45,023 bases of DNA from Candidatus Saccharimonadota bacterium. GTDB lineage: Bacteria > Patescibacteriota > Saccharimonadia > Saccharimonadales > AWTP1-31. Of this stretch, positions 16,393 to 25,267 are shown in pieces. The stretch lies in assembly GCA_026395435.1 (NCBI GenBank), contig JAPLYT010000013.1, positions 1 to 45,023 of the forward strand, read 5' to 3'. The notes under the pieces are model-generated. The model made no database searches and was not told where the DNA came from. It was given only the letters and a program-made list of their open reading frames with translations. Numbering within the stretch: the stretch's first letter is position 1; the number at the start of each line of letters is the position of its first letter. A program made the position numbers and the translations under genes.

Positions 16393-18267
16393 TTAGGCTG
16401 ATTTGCGGTCAGCATATGCACGGTGCATGAATGCGCCGATCAATGTAACTGCTGCAAATAGTCCGAGGATGTTTCCTGAACCGGTGTCTGTCAACTTGCC
16501 AGATGGTGGAGTAGTCGGAGGAGTAACAGGAGGAGTGCTGATAGTAACAGCAGCTGAACACTTGTCGCTTTCGACTTTCTTCTCTTCACCATTGACCATG
16601 AACACGACTACGGCACGAGGAACGTATGTTCCGTCTTTGGCATAGGTGTGCTCAACGACAGTTTTGTCGGTCATGAGCTTGTCTGAACCGTCAGCGAAGT
16701 CGTAGCTGATGTACTTCAGCGTTGCACCATCACGGGCAGTGAACTTGGTTGTGTATCGATATGTTTTGTCGGCGATCTTATCAGCAGTGAATAGGTCACA
16801 GCTGTACACAGGAATAACAGGCTTTGGTGAGATAGTAATGCTTGTCGCACAGGTTTCGCTGGTAACAGTCTGGTCTTTATCGTTGACCGTGAACGTAGCA
16901 GCAACAGCAATGTTGAATGTACCATCTTTAGCGTAGGTGTGTTCAGTTGTAGTAGCAGTTGTATTTACGCTTGAACCATCGCCGTAGACGTATTTTAGGT
17001 TCTTGAGTGTTGCACCATCTTTTGCGATGTAACGAACATCGAACTTGTACTTGTGGTCACCAATCTTGGCGCCAGAGAGTAAATCACAGCTGTACACAGG
17101 AGTAACGGGGTTACAGTTTTCTTTCGTGATTGTGACGTCTGCATAGTCGTTGATTTCAGGTGTAGTCGTTGATTTTGCAAATGCAATGTTTCGTACTTTG
17201 GTAGAACATCCAGCAAAGTCATCTTTGGTGATCGCACTAAATACGATCAGTGAATCATCATTAGGGTTGTACTGTCCACCGATGATACCGCCACCGAACA
17301 AAGGTGCATCAGCCTGAACGCCAGATCCTTTGGCGTTGATATACTTAATGCTTCCAGGTACGAGCTGGGTGTGTGGAGGCAAGACATCTCGAGTGGTAAC
17401 ACCCATGAGAGTTGCTGCGCCAGCGTTCTTAGTATTTAGAACGTAGTCAACTTTTGTGCCAGCAGGGACTGAAACTTCTTTGCTCCAGTTGCCTGTCTGA
17501 CCATCTACATGCTTACGAACTTGCTTGGTGAGGTCTAGGTTGTAGCTAGCAGTCTGAACACGGACTCGAATTTCTACAAGTGCGGCAAAGTCGAAACAAC
17601 CAGGAAGATTACCATCCATAGTTTTGTCGCCAATAAGTGCACCAGTAGTAACGATGTTGTCGCTCAAGTTGTAGCTTGCAGTTCCACGAAGGAGTTTTGC
17701 AGAACCAGCAACATATGAAACGCTAAACTGTTGGGAACCAGACATATCGGCAGTGTCTTCTACAGAAGCAGCGTTATCTGCAGTAATGTATGATCGAGCA
17801 CGCAAGACTTGTGCAGTCGCCGTTGGAAGTGCAACACGTACTTTTGCATTCTTGGCTACACCAATAGTGTTGTTGGTGTTTTGGTTAGCGTTGTTGTGCA
17901 CGTATGTTCGCAAAACAACTTCTTTGCTGCCAGTCGTAACGTCACCAATAAGGTCTGCGTTCTGGCCAACTGTTTGGTCAGCACGACGGCCATCGAAGAA
18001 AGCTCGTTCGTCGCCGTAACTTGGAGTGTTGATGAAGCTGTTGAGAACAGGACCCTGCAAAGAACCACAGCGGTTTAATGCAGCGCTATCAGCGGCAACA
18101 CAGGTTGAACCGTTTAGTGGGGCTTTGTTGTAGTCAAATACTGGACGTACTGGGTAATACTCGGCCATAACAGCTAGAGGGATTGCGACTACTGCGGCAA
18201 TTCCAGCTACTGCTACAACTGCACGCATTTTCTTACTGAGTTTCTTGAAGATATTTGGTAGTTTCAT
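16393..18267 (-). CDS. Cell-wall-anchored surface protein with DUF11-like region, two PKD-like repeats and LTDTG tail
   Basis: A 624-aa secreted protein. A basic N-terminus and hydrophobic segment (about 17-35) end in AVMAEYY, a likely signal peptidase site. Residues about 60-250 form an unknown Ala/Thr-rich domain, about 250-390 a DUF11-like domain (DYVLNTKNAGAATLMGVTTR), and about 393-577 two PKD-like repeats of about 90 residues, each with HTYAKDGT and flanking Cys. A Pro/Thr linker leads to LTDTG (592-596), a hydrophobic helix and a basic end, the layout of a sortase signal with Thr in place of Pro. It is preceded by a lipoprotein gene 28 nt upstream and has a good Shine-Dalgarno (AAGGA). 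Adhesion to a host is a reasonable inference. Confidence 0.82.
   Translation of the reverse strand: MKLPNIFKKLSKKMRAVVAVAGIAAVVAIPLAVMAEYYPVRPVFDYNKAPLNGSTCVAADSAALNRCGSLQGPVLNSFINTPSYGDERAFFDGRRADQTVGQNADLIGDVTTGSKEVVLRTYVHNNANQNTNNTIGVAKNAKVRVALPTATAQVLRARSYITADNAASVEDTADMSGSQQFSVSYVAGSAKLLRGTASYNLSDNIVTTGALIGDKTMDGNLPGCFDFAALVEIRVRVQTASYNLDLTKQVRKHVDGQTGNWSKEVSVPAGTKVDYVLNTKNAGAATLMGVTTRDVLPPHTQLVPGSIKYINAKGSGVQADAPLFGGGIIGGQYNPNDDSLIVFSAITKDDFAGCSTKVRNIAFAKSTTTPEINDYADVTITKENCNPVTPVYSCDLLSGAKIGDHKYKFDVRYIAKDGATLKNLKYVYGDGSSVNTTATTTEHTYAKDGTFNIAVAATFTVNDKDQTVTSETCATSITISPKPVIPVYSCDLFTADKIADKTYRYTTKFTARDGATLKYISYDFADGSDKLMTDKTVVEHTYAKDGTYVPRAVVVFMVNGEEKKVESDKCSAAVTISTPPVTPPTTPPSGKLTDTGSGNILGLFAAVTLIGAFMHRAYADRKSA
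16537..17095 (-). repeat. Two tandem PKD-like repeats in the surface protein
   Basis: The two copies start with YSCDLL/YSCDLF and share KDGATLK, an F/Y-GDGS-like loop, EHTYAKDGT and a terminal Cys before the next linker. They are clearly diverged at the amino-acid level, so this is an old duplication. Confidence 0.75.
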
Positions 18268-18295
18268 ATTATTTCCTTATTTATCCCTTAAAGCC

Positions 18296-19306
18296 TTAAA
18301 TATTTCCGGGTCCGCCGGTTGAGCCACCTTGGCCGCCAATAGTGTCAACACTGGTAGGAGGCGCAGCTGGTGTGCCGTTACCACCGAGGTTTGGATTCTG
18401 TTCAACGCCCGTTGGTGGGGTTGGTACAACAGTTGGGCTGTTTGGGTCAGTGCTAGTCTTGGTTTCTGGAACAGGGGCTACTGGTTGTTCTCCAGGAACA
18501 AAACCTTGTCCGTTTGGAGTTTGGCCTACTGGGCCTACACCTGGACCTGTTGGGCCAGATGCAGCTGTACCGCTTCCACGGTTTTGGCCAGGGACACCAG
18601 CAGGAGTTGTATTCTTGTCGACTTTAGGCGAGACACCTTCGTCTGTTGGACCAGTAGGGAGTCCTGGCACAGGTTTTTCGGTGACCATATTCCCACATCG
18701 TTCCATGATCCAGATAGTACGGCCATCGGGCATCGAGACCTTAATTGCTTTTCGATTTCCGCTAATGCCGTTGTGGCTGGCAAATACGACGGAACCATTC
18801 TGGTCGATACCAGAGTTCGTACCAACTTCTGGTGCTTGGTCTGGGGTGAGATCAGAGAGTGAGAGTGTGGTATCGAGTTGAGCTCGAAGTGTTTCGGCCT
18901 TATCGCTGGCACATGCACCTGATGCATCTACCAAATCGGCTGGATTAACGTCAGCGTTAAGTATAACTTTTGATACGCCAGAAAGTGTTGCTGGTGACCC
19001 AGCAACAATTCCGAGCCATTCTTGCTGGATGGCTTCTCGCGCATCAGCAGGAGTTTGTGCGTCTCGGATAGAAGCGAGACCTTCACTGACAAAACGATGA
19101 TCGCTTGTAGTTAGTTGCTTAATCTCCCAAGATTGGGCGCAAGCTTCCTGCGAGGTAGCGACTTCAACGGTAGTAGTCGTGGCAGAATTATGAGTACTTT
19201 CTTTTGGACTATCGCTACAACCAGCTACGAGGCCTAATGCGGCTATTGTAGCAGCGGCTGCAACTTGTCGAGTTCGGTCGGCAAAATTTACGAGTTGTTC
19301 AGACAT
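18296..19306 (-). CDS. Secreted lipoprotein with Gly/Pro-rich C-terminal half
   Basis: A 336-aa protein. The start chosen is the ATG at 19306, which has AGGGAG upstream and begins a short lipoprotein signal ending in the lipobox LVAGC; an upstream TTG in frame (19333) lacks these. Residues about 45-200 are a globular domain of unknown family with two Cys pairs (CAQSW, GACAS) and WIMERCGN near its end. The remaining 130 residues are Gly/Pro/Thr-rich and disordered, possibly wall-spanning. It precedes the surface protein by 28 nt and is probably co-transcribed from a strong promoter. Lipid modification fits with the Lnt-like gene nearby. Confidence 0.78.
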   Translation of the reverse strand: MSEQLVNFADRTRQVAAAATIAALGLVAGCSDSPKESTHNSATTTTVEVATSQEACAQSWEIKQLTTSDHRFVSEGLASIRDAQTPADAREAIQQEWLGIVAGSPATLSGVSKVILNADVNPADLVDASGACASDKAETLRAQLDTTLSLSDLTPDQAPEVGTNSGIDQNGSVVFASHNGISGNRKAIKVSMPDGRTIWIMERCGNMVTEKPVPGLPTGPTDEGVSPKVDKNTTPAGVPGQNRGSGTAASGPTGPGVGPVGQTPNGQGFVPGEQPVAPVPETKTSTDPNSPTVVPTPPTGVEQNPNLGGNGTPAAPPTSVDTIGGQGGSTGGPGNI

Positions 19307-19393
19307 TATATATATCTCCCTGTGAGTGCTCAAATGAGACTCTTATATTTGTTACGAACGGTACGAAATATCCACCTCTCGTTAATGTGTTTA

Positions 19394-19422
19394 ACTTTAC
19401 CACATGCATACGCTTATGTCAA
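19394..19422 (-). promoter_or_regulatory. Promoter of the lipoprotein / surface-protein operon
   Basis: TTGACA (19422-19417), a 17-nt spacer ending in TGG and TAAAGT (19399-19394) on the minus strand: consensus -35 with extended -10. It leaves a leader of about 80 nt with a Shine-Dalgarno, unlike the leaderless genes nearby. An inverted repeat (CACAAGC/GCTTGTG, about 19449-19473) lies just upstream and could be an operator. Confidence 0.65.
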
Positions 19423-19504
19423 TACTTTCTACAATAATAACTCAATAAACACAAGCGTTTTGAGTGCTTGTGTTAACTTCGGTAAATCAGGGTAGAGAAA
19501 TACC

Positions 19505-19534
19505 AAAAAGACCGCAAATCAATCGATAGCGGTC
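19505..19534 (-). terminator. Terminator of the sensor kinase gene
   Basis: GACCGC (19534-19529 on the minus strand) pairs with GCGGTC (19515-19510), followed by TTTTT, 18 nt after the kinase stop codon. Confidence 0.75.
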
Positions 19535-19551
19535 ATTCTGTCCACAATTAG

Positions 19552-21747
19552 TTATTTAGCTGGTTTTGGGTCAACTTTTGTATCTGTGGTTGTGTGAGGC
19601 AAGATGGTCGAATTCTTCGGTAAAGTAAAGCCGAAGGTGCTTCCCTTACCCTCTTGGCTGGTGAAGATGATTGCTCCACCTTGGGCAACAACCACCTTTT
19701 TGGCCATAAAGAGCCCCAAGCCGGTACCATCTGGTCGTGCCCGACGGGCATTATTGGCCCGGAAGAACTTCGTAAACAGGTTATGTTGTTCAGATTTCGG
19801 CACTCCCAGCCCATCGTCCACCACGGTAAATTCGATAGAATTACCCAAATCTTGCAGTGAAACCTTAATATTTCCATCTTTAGGGGTGTAATGAAGGGCA
19901 TTATCGGTAAAGTTCATGATAACTTGGCGCATTTTGGTCTCATCGAGCATCAAATCGATGAATTTAGCCGGCTTAGCGTATGTAAGGGTCTGATTTTTAC
20001 CTGCAGCAGCCTGTTTGAGCTGTTCGATCTCGGCTTCAACCACATCTGCCAGGTTAGTTTGCTTGTTTTCGATCACAAACTTACCCGTACGTAAGCGAGA
20101 AACGTTCAAGAGGTCGGCAATGAGGTATACCATGCGTTGAGAACTCATAAATGCCTGATCCAACAGCTCTTTCTGCTGTTTGTTGAGCTTTCCAGCGTCA
20201 CCTTCCACAACCATGCTCACATAGCCCTTAACAGCGGTCAGAGGGGTCCGTAGCTGGTGAGAGGCCATACTAATGAACTCATCCTTTGTTTCATCCAGTG
20301 CCTTAAGCTTCTCGTTGGTACGGCGTAACTGCCGAGTGGCGTCATTGACCTTTTCCTGCAAGGTGACGGTAAATGCTTCGATTTCTTCAAATCGCATCGC
20401 ATTTTGGACAGCAATTACGAGTTCGTTGGCGATTATGTCCAAAACCTGCAAATCTTGCTTGTTATAAGGGTTTCCACTCTGTTTACTGCCCAGTGCTAGA
20501 TAACCTAGAGCAATCGTATCCTTCCCTGTTGGCGCCAATCGTGCCAAGACAGAAATCTTATTCTTTGAAAGCACCGCCTTGATCTTGCCATGAGATTCAT
20601 CCAACTCATCAGCAACGATTATCATATCTAAATCTTGATTATGAGCTGTTAATTCGCTTATTTGGTCGTCATCCAGCTCCACTTTCTTTGAGCCAATCAC
20701 CCTTTTCGATGATCCTTCTACTTCTTTGATGATAAATGCGGCATATTCAGCCTTCAACGTGCCTTCCAGCAGCTCAGATGTCTGCCGCAACAGGGGTTGC
20801 AGATCGATATTCCCCACCAAAACCTTGTTGAGTTTATCGAGTAAATCCTGAGAATCATAGGCATCTCGATAAAATAGCCTGTTGGTAAGCTTATCGAAAA
20901 ACTTCCGAAGTGGCTGCAACGTAAACCCAAACACCAGCGTCCCAGCGAAGTAAAACGCCTGCTGCAACGTAGTCAACTTCGAAGCACCCAACAACGATGA
21001 CGATATACCAAATATTGCAATGACATAAATACCGATGAGGGTCCCAAGTGTTAATATATACCCCATGGCCCGTGCAACAATAAGGCGAATGTCAAATAAC
21101 TTATGCTTCACGATCGTATAGCCAACCATTCCAATAAGCAAAAGTGAGAATATTGGGCCAAGTCTGGAGCTGGACCAGTTATCTACATAAAGTGGAAGTA
21201 GGATGTTTGAAATCACAGCCAGAGAGGCGTAAAGCATAATACCACAAGCCACTAACTTTAATTGAAGTTTCTGACTAAAATTTAGACCACTTTTAAATTG
21301 TTTATAGATTACGAAAATAAAAAGTATGATTGAAAATACTGTGTAGGCTAAAAATACATTATATAAATACGAAGTTACGATCTCGTCTCTCGTGACTTTT
21401 TGTATAAATTTATTTGTAAAAACTAAAGGCAGTAATATTAAAGTGAATATTCTATATAACTTTACCACCGTAGTTTTACCCACGCCCGAGTCGATTGGGA
21501 AAATACATAAGAAGTTGACAATTGATGTGGCGGTGAGAATGCCGGTGAAAAACACCATTCGAGTTACTATGTCGCTTGTGAGGAATACCACCGAAAGATA
21601 ATTAAATACAGTCCATGCAATAATTGAAAATGCGAGCAATCCGAATAGCCTATTGATCTTTAATTTAGGATTTCGAATGAGAATCAATAAACCTACGATT
21701 AGCATTGCGAAGGTGCTGACTGCCATTATAATAAAATCAAATTTCAT
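19552..21747 (-). CDS. Sensor histidine kinase with multi-pass membrane sensor and GAF domain
   Basis: A 731-aa kinase. The start chosen is the ATG opening MKFDFIIMAV; a TTG 13 codons earlier is possible. Seven or eight membrane segments occupy about 1-280 (7TM histidine kinase type), a GAF-like domain about 300-455, a coiled coil about 460-490, HisKA with SHQLRTPL (phosphoacceptor His497) and an HATPase domain with NALHYTP, DDGLGVP, FRAN and GTGLGLF. It lacks a receiver. Candidate partners are the two single-domain receivers at 24464 and 27087, both also lacking output domains. The stimulus is unknown. It is transcribed alone, divergent from the DUF2156 gene. Confidence 0.93.
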   Translation of the reverse strand: MKFDFIIMAVSTFAMLIVGLLILIRNPKLKINRLFGLLAFSIIAWTVFNYLSVVFLTSDIVTRMVFFTGILTATSIVNFLCIFPIDSGVGKTTVVKLYRIFTLILLPLVFTNKFIQKVTRDEIVTSYLYNVFLAYTVFSIILFIFVIYKQFKSGLNFSQKLQLKLVACGIMLYASLAVISNILLPLYVDNWSSSRLGPIFSLLLIGMVGYTIVKHKLFDIRLIVARAMGYILTLGTLIGIYVIAIFGISSSLLGASKLTTLQQAFYFAGTLVFGFTLQPLRKFFDKLTNRLFYRDAYDSQDLLDKLNKVLVGNIDLQPLLRQTSELLEGTLKAEYAAFIIKEVEGSSKRVIGSKKVELDDDQISELTAHNQDLDMIIVADELDESHGKIKAVLSKNKISVLARLAPTGKDTIALGYLALGSKQSGNPYNKQDLQVLDIIANELVIAVQNAMRFEEIEAFTVTLQEKVNDATRQLRRTNEKLKALDETKDEFISMASHQLRTPLTAVKGYVSMVVEGDAGKLNKQQKELLDQAFMSSQRMVYLIADLLNVSRLRTGKFVIENKQTNLADVVEAEIEQLKQAAAGKNQTLTYAKPAKFIDLMLDETKMRQVIMNFTDNALHYTPKDGNIKVSLQDLGNSIEFTVVDDGLGVPKSEQHNLFTKFFRANNARRARPDGTGLGLFMAKKVVVAQGGAIIFTSQEGKGSTFGFTLPKNSTILPHTTTDTKVDPKPAK

Positions 21748-21872
21748 ACTACAATTTTCTAAGGAACCTATTATGCTTAACTTCAATATAAATCATATCA
21801 AATAAAATGGTTTTAACGCAGAAGAAACACCAAAGTATACAAATTAAATAATAAACCTGTATTATTACTATA

Positions 21873-22775
21873 ATGATTAAATCGTTCCCTGAATTCACAA
21901 AGATCACGATCGATCTTAAGCAAGAAATATCAGAATACACTAAAAAATACGAGCTATATTCTGACTTTAGTTTTGCGAATCTATTCTCGTGGAATACCGA
22001 TGACAAAGCTGGCGTTTGTTGGCTAAATGGAAATCTAGTAGTAAAGCTACCCGACTACGTTTATGGAGGCGAGCATCTATACTCCATTCTTGGTCACCAG
22101 CGGATAGATGAATCAGTAGCAGAAATTCTTAAAATTGCTGGTAGATTAGACCTAGTGCCAGAAGTGGTAATTGGCCATATGGAGAACCCTGAGATATATG
22201 CAATAGCAGAAGATAGGGATAGTTTTGATTACGTTTACTATGTAGAAAGACTTCGTGAACTCAATGGGTCTAAATTAAAAAACAAAAGACAAAAGGTGCA
22301 CCATACTAAAAATGATTTGGGCGACCGCTTAACTTTTGAAAACATTAATAAGCTCAATAAGGAGCTACAGGTTGAAATGCTGGAAGTTCTCAGTAAATGG
22401 CAGAAACAAACTCCCCAACCAGCGGACCATACACGACTTGAACAAATTGCAATTAATAGATTATTTTCCCATATCGATCACTTCGAACTCCATATCACCA
22501 CAGCAAGAATTGATGGTAAACTAGCTGGCTTTTCCATACATGAGACAATTGATGATAAAAATTATATTTGCCATTTCGAGAAAGCAATTTTGGATGAGCA
22601 TGATGGCATATATGCTGTGCTCATTAATGAAGCCGCAAAATCATTAGATAGTTCTGGTCAAAAAAATGTCAACTGGGAACAAGATTTAGGAATCCCAGGA
22701 CTAAAACAAATTAAGCGTTCCTACGCCCCATATAAATTCCAGAAGAAATATTGGGTAAGTTCAGGAATATCTTAA
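21873..22775 (+). CDS. DUF2156 (GNAT-fold) protein
   Basis: A 300-aa protein matching the DUF2156 / phosphatidylglycerol lysyltransferase C-terminal family. Signatures are DYVYYVERLRELNGSKLKNK near residue 125 and NWEQDLGIPGLKQIKRSY near the C-terminus. It has no membrane segments, so it is the soluble stand-alone type, whose members transfer acyl or aminoacyl groups to unknown substrates. A TATAAT sequence overlaps the ATG, so its promoter is unclear. It ends in a 4-nt convergent overlap with the next gene. It may belong functionally to the peptide locus 2 kb downstream, but nothing in the sequence proves this. Confidence 0.82.
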   Translation: MIKSFPEFTKITIDLKQEISEYTKKYELYSDFSFANLFSWNTDDKAGVCWLNGNLVVKLPDYVYGGEHLYSILGHQRIDESVAEILKIAGRLDLVPEVVIGHMENPEIYAIAEDRDSFDYVYYVERLRELNGSKLKNKRQKVHHTKNDLGDRLTFENINKLNKELQVEMLEVLSKWQKQTPQPADHTRLEQIAINRLFSHIDHFELHITTARIDGKLAGFSIHETIDDKNYICHFEKAILDEHDGIYAVLINEAAKSLDSSGQKNVNWEQDLGIPGLKQIKRSYAPYKFQKKYWVSSGIS

Positions 22776-23578
22776 TATTTAATACTTGGCAATATTAAGG
22801 CCATACCTTGAAACAAATCATGTGTTTCTTGCGTAAGTTCAATTGCAACCGGCTTAGAAACAATCCCTAGTTCGCCTTCTTCTGTACTGAATTCATCTCT
22901 TCCCATAAGATTTTGGACACTTACGCCCACACGCTCAAAAGAATTAATTTGGCTCTCATTAATAGTCGCAAATGCAACCGTACTCCCTACTTTTGACCCG
23001 TTTCCTATTACTGTATTCACAACTGTTAGGTATGTAAGTTCGGCAGTACCCAGACCATTAAATGGCTCGAAATCCGGATCTAACTTAAAGTTCGTTTCAA
23101 CGGCTATTGATTCACGCATATTAACTCCGTGTTCATCATAGAAATCATAGAAATCAGCGAGGCTAAAATTACCACGCGAGATAAGGCTGTCAATTGTGTA
23201 CACGCCAGTAATTTGTGGGTCTTGGTCAGATTCTGGACGTTCACGTGGCCACATAATCGATGCGGCATGTGCAATCACACCATCATCCTCTCTTGTATCG
23301 ACTATCACTAAGTAATCCTGATTTAGGTCGTACAGAGGATCAACATCGCCGGCTTCAGACCAAATACGAGCTTCGTGAGTTCTGGCAAAATTTGAATACG
23401 GATGGCCTGCGCTTATCCACGCTACAGAAACAGTATTGCCAAACGCATCACGTGCTTGATCACATACACCTGCCTCAATCTGAGATATTTCTAGGTCACT
23501 CAAGTCAAATCTTGACTCAAATGCAGGACTTCCGGGGTTCTCTGTTTGATTAACTGGCATGGCGTCATCTATATGCAT
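22772..23578 (-). CDS. Unknown protein, possibly a GNAT-type N-acyltransferase
   Basis: A 268-aa acidic soluble protein. The order of a Glu-rich middle (RTHEARIWSEAG), DYLVIVD strand, a conserved-looking SIMWPRE and a later ELTYLTVVN helix resembles GNAT-fold or N-acyl amino acid synthase layouts, but I cannot see a decisive CoA-binding loop. It follows the membrane protein gene by 6 nt and is co-transcribed with it. Low certainty about function. Confidence 0.55.
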   Translation of the reverse strand: MHIDDAMPVNQTENPGSPAFESRFDLSDLEISQIEAGVCDQARDAFGNTVSVAWISAGHPYSNFARTHEARIWSEAGDVDPLYDLNQDYLVIVDTREDDGVIAHAASIMWPRERPESDQDPQITGVYTIDSLISRGNFSLADFYDFYDEHGVNMRESIAVETNFKLDPDFEPFNGLGTAELTYLTVVNTVIGNGSKVGSTVAFATINESQINSFERVGVSVQNLMGRDEFSTEEGELGIVSKPVAIELTQETHDLFQGMALILPSIKY

Positions 23579-23584
23579 AATATA

Positions 23585-24331
23585 TTATATGTTATCACGA
23601 TTATCGACAGCATATTTATTCTTTATTTTTTTAACAACTGCAGCACCAAATGCAAAAACACCTAAAATTGGTCCAACAATTTTTGGCTCAGTCATATTAG
23701 TTAAACCCTCGGCTATCAAGAATCCTTGCAGAGAGGTTGCACCAATTAGCCATGACGTCGTAAAAAGCCCTTTCCTCAAAAGTTGTTCTTGGTCAAGCAT
23801 TAGGTCTTCCCGTTTTTTAACCTTCATAACCGCAGGGGCACCGAGTTCGAGACCGACTAATGCTTCTACGACAGGCGGCATCACTGCGTCTTCGGAGATT
23901 ATTTTTCGTGCAAATTTGCTGTCCAATAATTTATCAATTAACTTTAGAGCGGTACTTCCTTTGGGATGTGTGAGTAGATGCGACGCTGCATAAACCGCAC
24001 CACCCTCAACCAATCCAGTTGAAAGCCCTAAGGATCCCGCACTTAAATATGGGTTCTTTGTTGATGCTAAAACAGTTCCAAAGACTGCCCCATAACGCAA
24101 TGCTCCACCAATGAACGGCGCTGCTTCGGCTACAATAACAGCTTCTCTAGCATATTCACGCCATGTTCTATTTGTATTCGATTCATCATTAATGAGTGGG
24201 TCAGTTGGAATGATTTCGGTTTGAGGTCTAGTCAAGGCATCAAAATCCTCACCAAAATATTCTGCACGAATAGCAGAGACTAAAACTTCTGGATTGTTGA
24301 TAAGTGGAGCAATCGTTTGGTCTAATTCCAT
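23585..24331 (-). CDS. Unknown multi-pass membrane protein
   Basis: A protein of about 248 aa counted from the ATG at 24331. The frame is open 34 codons further, but a complete promoter (-35 at 24366-24361, -10 at 24343-24338) lies inside that extension, and the expected transcription start falls at 24331. Three or four hydrophobic segments lie at about 60-110, 160-195 and 200-235; a soluble acidic N-terminus precedes them. The sequence is rich in Gly and Ala in the membrane parts. No family recognised. It heads a two-gene operon with the possible GNAT protein. Confidence 0.65.
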   Translation of the reverse strand: MELDQTIAPLINNPEVLVSAIRAEYFGEDFDALTRPQTEIIPTDPLINDESNTNRTWREYAREAVIVAEAAPFIGGALRYGAVFGTVLASTKNPYLSAGSLGLSTGLVEGGAVYAASHLLTHPKGSTALKLIDKLLDSKFARKIISEDAVMPPVVEALVGLELGAPAVMKVKKREDLMLDQEQLLRKGLFTTSWLIGATSLQGFLIAEGLTNMTEPKIVGPILGVFAFGAAVVKKIKNKYAVDNRDNI

Positions 24332-24337
24332 TGTCAT

Positions 24338-24366
24338 ATTGTACCATTTTTTTGTTATTTTATCAA
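24338..24366 (-). promoter_or_regulatory. Promoter of the membrane-protein operon, leaderless
   Basis: TTGATA, a 17-nt spacer ending in TGG and TACAAT (24343-24338) on the minus strand. Seven nt downstream is the ATG at 24331, so translation would start at the first base of the mRNA. Confidence 0.72.
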
Positions 24367-24425
24367 GGGTACTTTTCGTTTTATTGGTTAAATCCAAAAA
24401 GTGTAAATTTTGCAGCATAAGTGGC

Positions 24426-24455
24426 TTGCGCAAGAGGGGTGAAGTGGCGTATCAT
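24426..24455 (+). promoter_or_regulatory. Promoter of the first receiver gene, leaderless
   Basis: TTGCGC (24426-24431), an 18-nt spacer and TATCAT (24450-24455), followed after 8 nt by the GTG start at 24464. No Shine-Dalgarno is present. Confidence 0.55.
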
Positions 24456-24463
24456 CAGAGCTT

Positions 24464-24832
24464 GTGCAGAAAAAAATAGCAATAGTTGAAGACGACAGAC
24501 CTATTGCTGAAATGTACAAGTTTAAGCTTGAATCTGCTGGATTCAAGACTTGTGTTGCTTCCAACGGCGTTGAGGGACTTGTAGTAATTGAAGAGCAAAG
24601 CCCGGATTTGATTTTGCTTGATTTACGGATGCCGGTAATGAGCGGCGACGAGATGCTCGAGAAATTGCGTCAGACTGAATGGGGTGCTCCAATTCGTGTC
24701 ATCATTTTGACAAACATTAGTAGAGATGAAGCCCCTCGTGCACTTGGGTTATTGAACGTGGATCGATATATCGTCAAAGCACATCACACGCCACAACAAG
24801 TTCTCGACATAATTAACGAAGTACTATTATAA
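24464..24832 (+). CDS. Single-domain response regulator (receiver)
   Basis: A 122-aa receiver with the acidic pair EDD near residue 9, phosphoacceptor Asp in LILLDLRMP (about 50), Thr in IILTN and Lys in IVKAHH. There is no output domain, so it works by protein contact, as in CheY or Spo0F. The start is GTG. A close relative lies at 27087. It is directly upstream of the RiPP-like precursor and may be read into it: the gap is only 67 nt and has no strong terminator. Confidence 0.92.
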   Translation: MQKKIAIVEDDRPIAEMYKFKLESAGFKTCVASNGVEGLVVIEEQSPDLILLDLRMPVMSGDEMLEKLRQTEWGAPIRVIILTNISRDEAPRALGLLNVDRYIVKAHHTPQQVLDIINEVLL

Positions 24833-24885
24833 AGTTTTCTTTTTGAAAAATACCTTATACTGGAGTATGTTGTAATTACTAACTT

Positions 24886-24891
24886 AGGAGG
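24886..24891 (+). promoter_or_regulatory. Strong Shine-Dalgarno of the precursor peptide
   Basis: AGGAGG lies 8 nt before the ATG at 24900. It is one of the best ribosome-binding sites in the window and decides the start between three nearby ATGs. A weak TTGAAA-17-TATGTT pair upstream (24845-24873) could be its promoter. Confidence 0.7.
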
Positions 24892-24899
24892 GCCATGGT

Positions 24900-25073
24900 A
24901 TGAATGAGCAACTACGAATTAATCTAGCAGAAACTGCAGATGTGGCATTAACGTCACAAAATTTAGGTAGGATAACAATTCTTGAAGCACTTGCAATAGA
25001 ATCCGATCTAATTTCCATAGATGGAATGGGGCGTTGCACTCCTGATGGTACAGGCGTCGACTTCGATGACTAA
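24900..25073 (+). CDS. Small peptide, candidate graspetide precursor (57 aa)
   Basis: The frame runs from ATG 24900 to TAA 25071-25073. It starts MNEQLRINLAE, has a hydrophobic amphipathic middle (RITILEALAIES) and ends in RCTPDGTGVDFDD. The tail has two Thr, one Cys and five Asp within 13 residues, while the first 45 are leader-like. Graspetide precursors have such a C-terminal core in which Thr or Ser side chains are linked to Asp or Glu by ATP-grasp ligases, and a ligase of that family is encoded two genes downstream. The ribosome-binding site is strong. The peptide class is inferred from context, not from homology of the peptide itself. Confidence 0.7.
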   Translation: MNEQLRINLAETADVALTSQNLGRITILEALAIESDLISIDGMGRCTPDGTGVDFDD

Positions 25074-25090
25074 ACTTAGTACTTAATTAA

Positions 25091-25267
25091 TACATAGGCG
25101 ACAGTATTATAAAAACCTATTATAAATTTCCAGAATATCGAAAGGAACTTATTGATCTTGCCAATAAAGATCAGCTTGATTTACGCTCGAAATTACACGT
25201 TCTAAACCAAATTTCGGATAAGAAAATTAGGCAGTCTAAACTCGATGGGCTCTACTATGACTGTCAC
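25091..25267 (+). other. In-frame coding-like extension upstream of the DUF6624 gene, without a standard start codon
   Basis: Between the in-frame TAA at 25088 and the ATG at 25268 there is no ATG, GTG or TTG, yet the 59 codons read like protein (FPEYRKELIDLANKDQLDLR) and fit the opening of DUF6624 proteins. The ATT at 25106 has AGGCGA 4-9 nt upstream and is the likeliest start, giving a 216-aa product 32 nt after the precursor stop. A sequence error or decay of the start codon are alternatives. Confidence 0.55.

Noticed and set aside
18342-18881. Long open frames on the plus strand opposite the lipoprotein gene
   Set aside because: They mirror the Gly/Pro-rich repeats of the lipoprotein; no start signals and no recognisable protein features.
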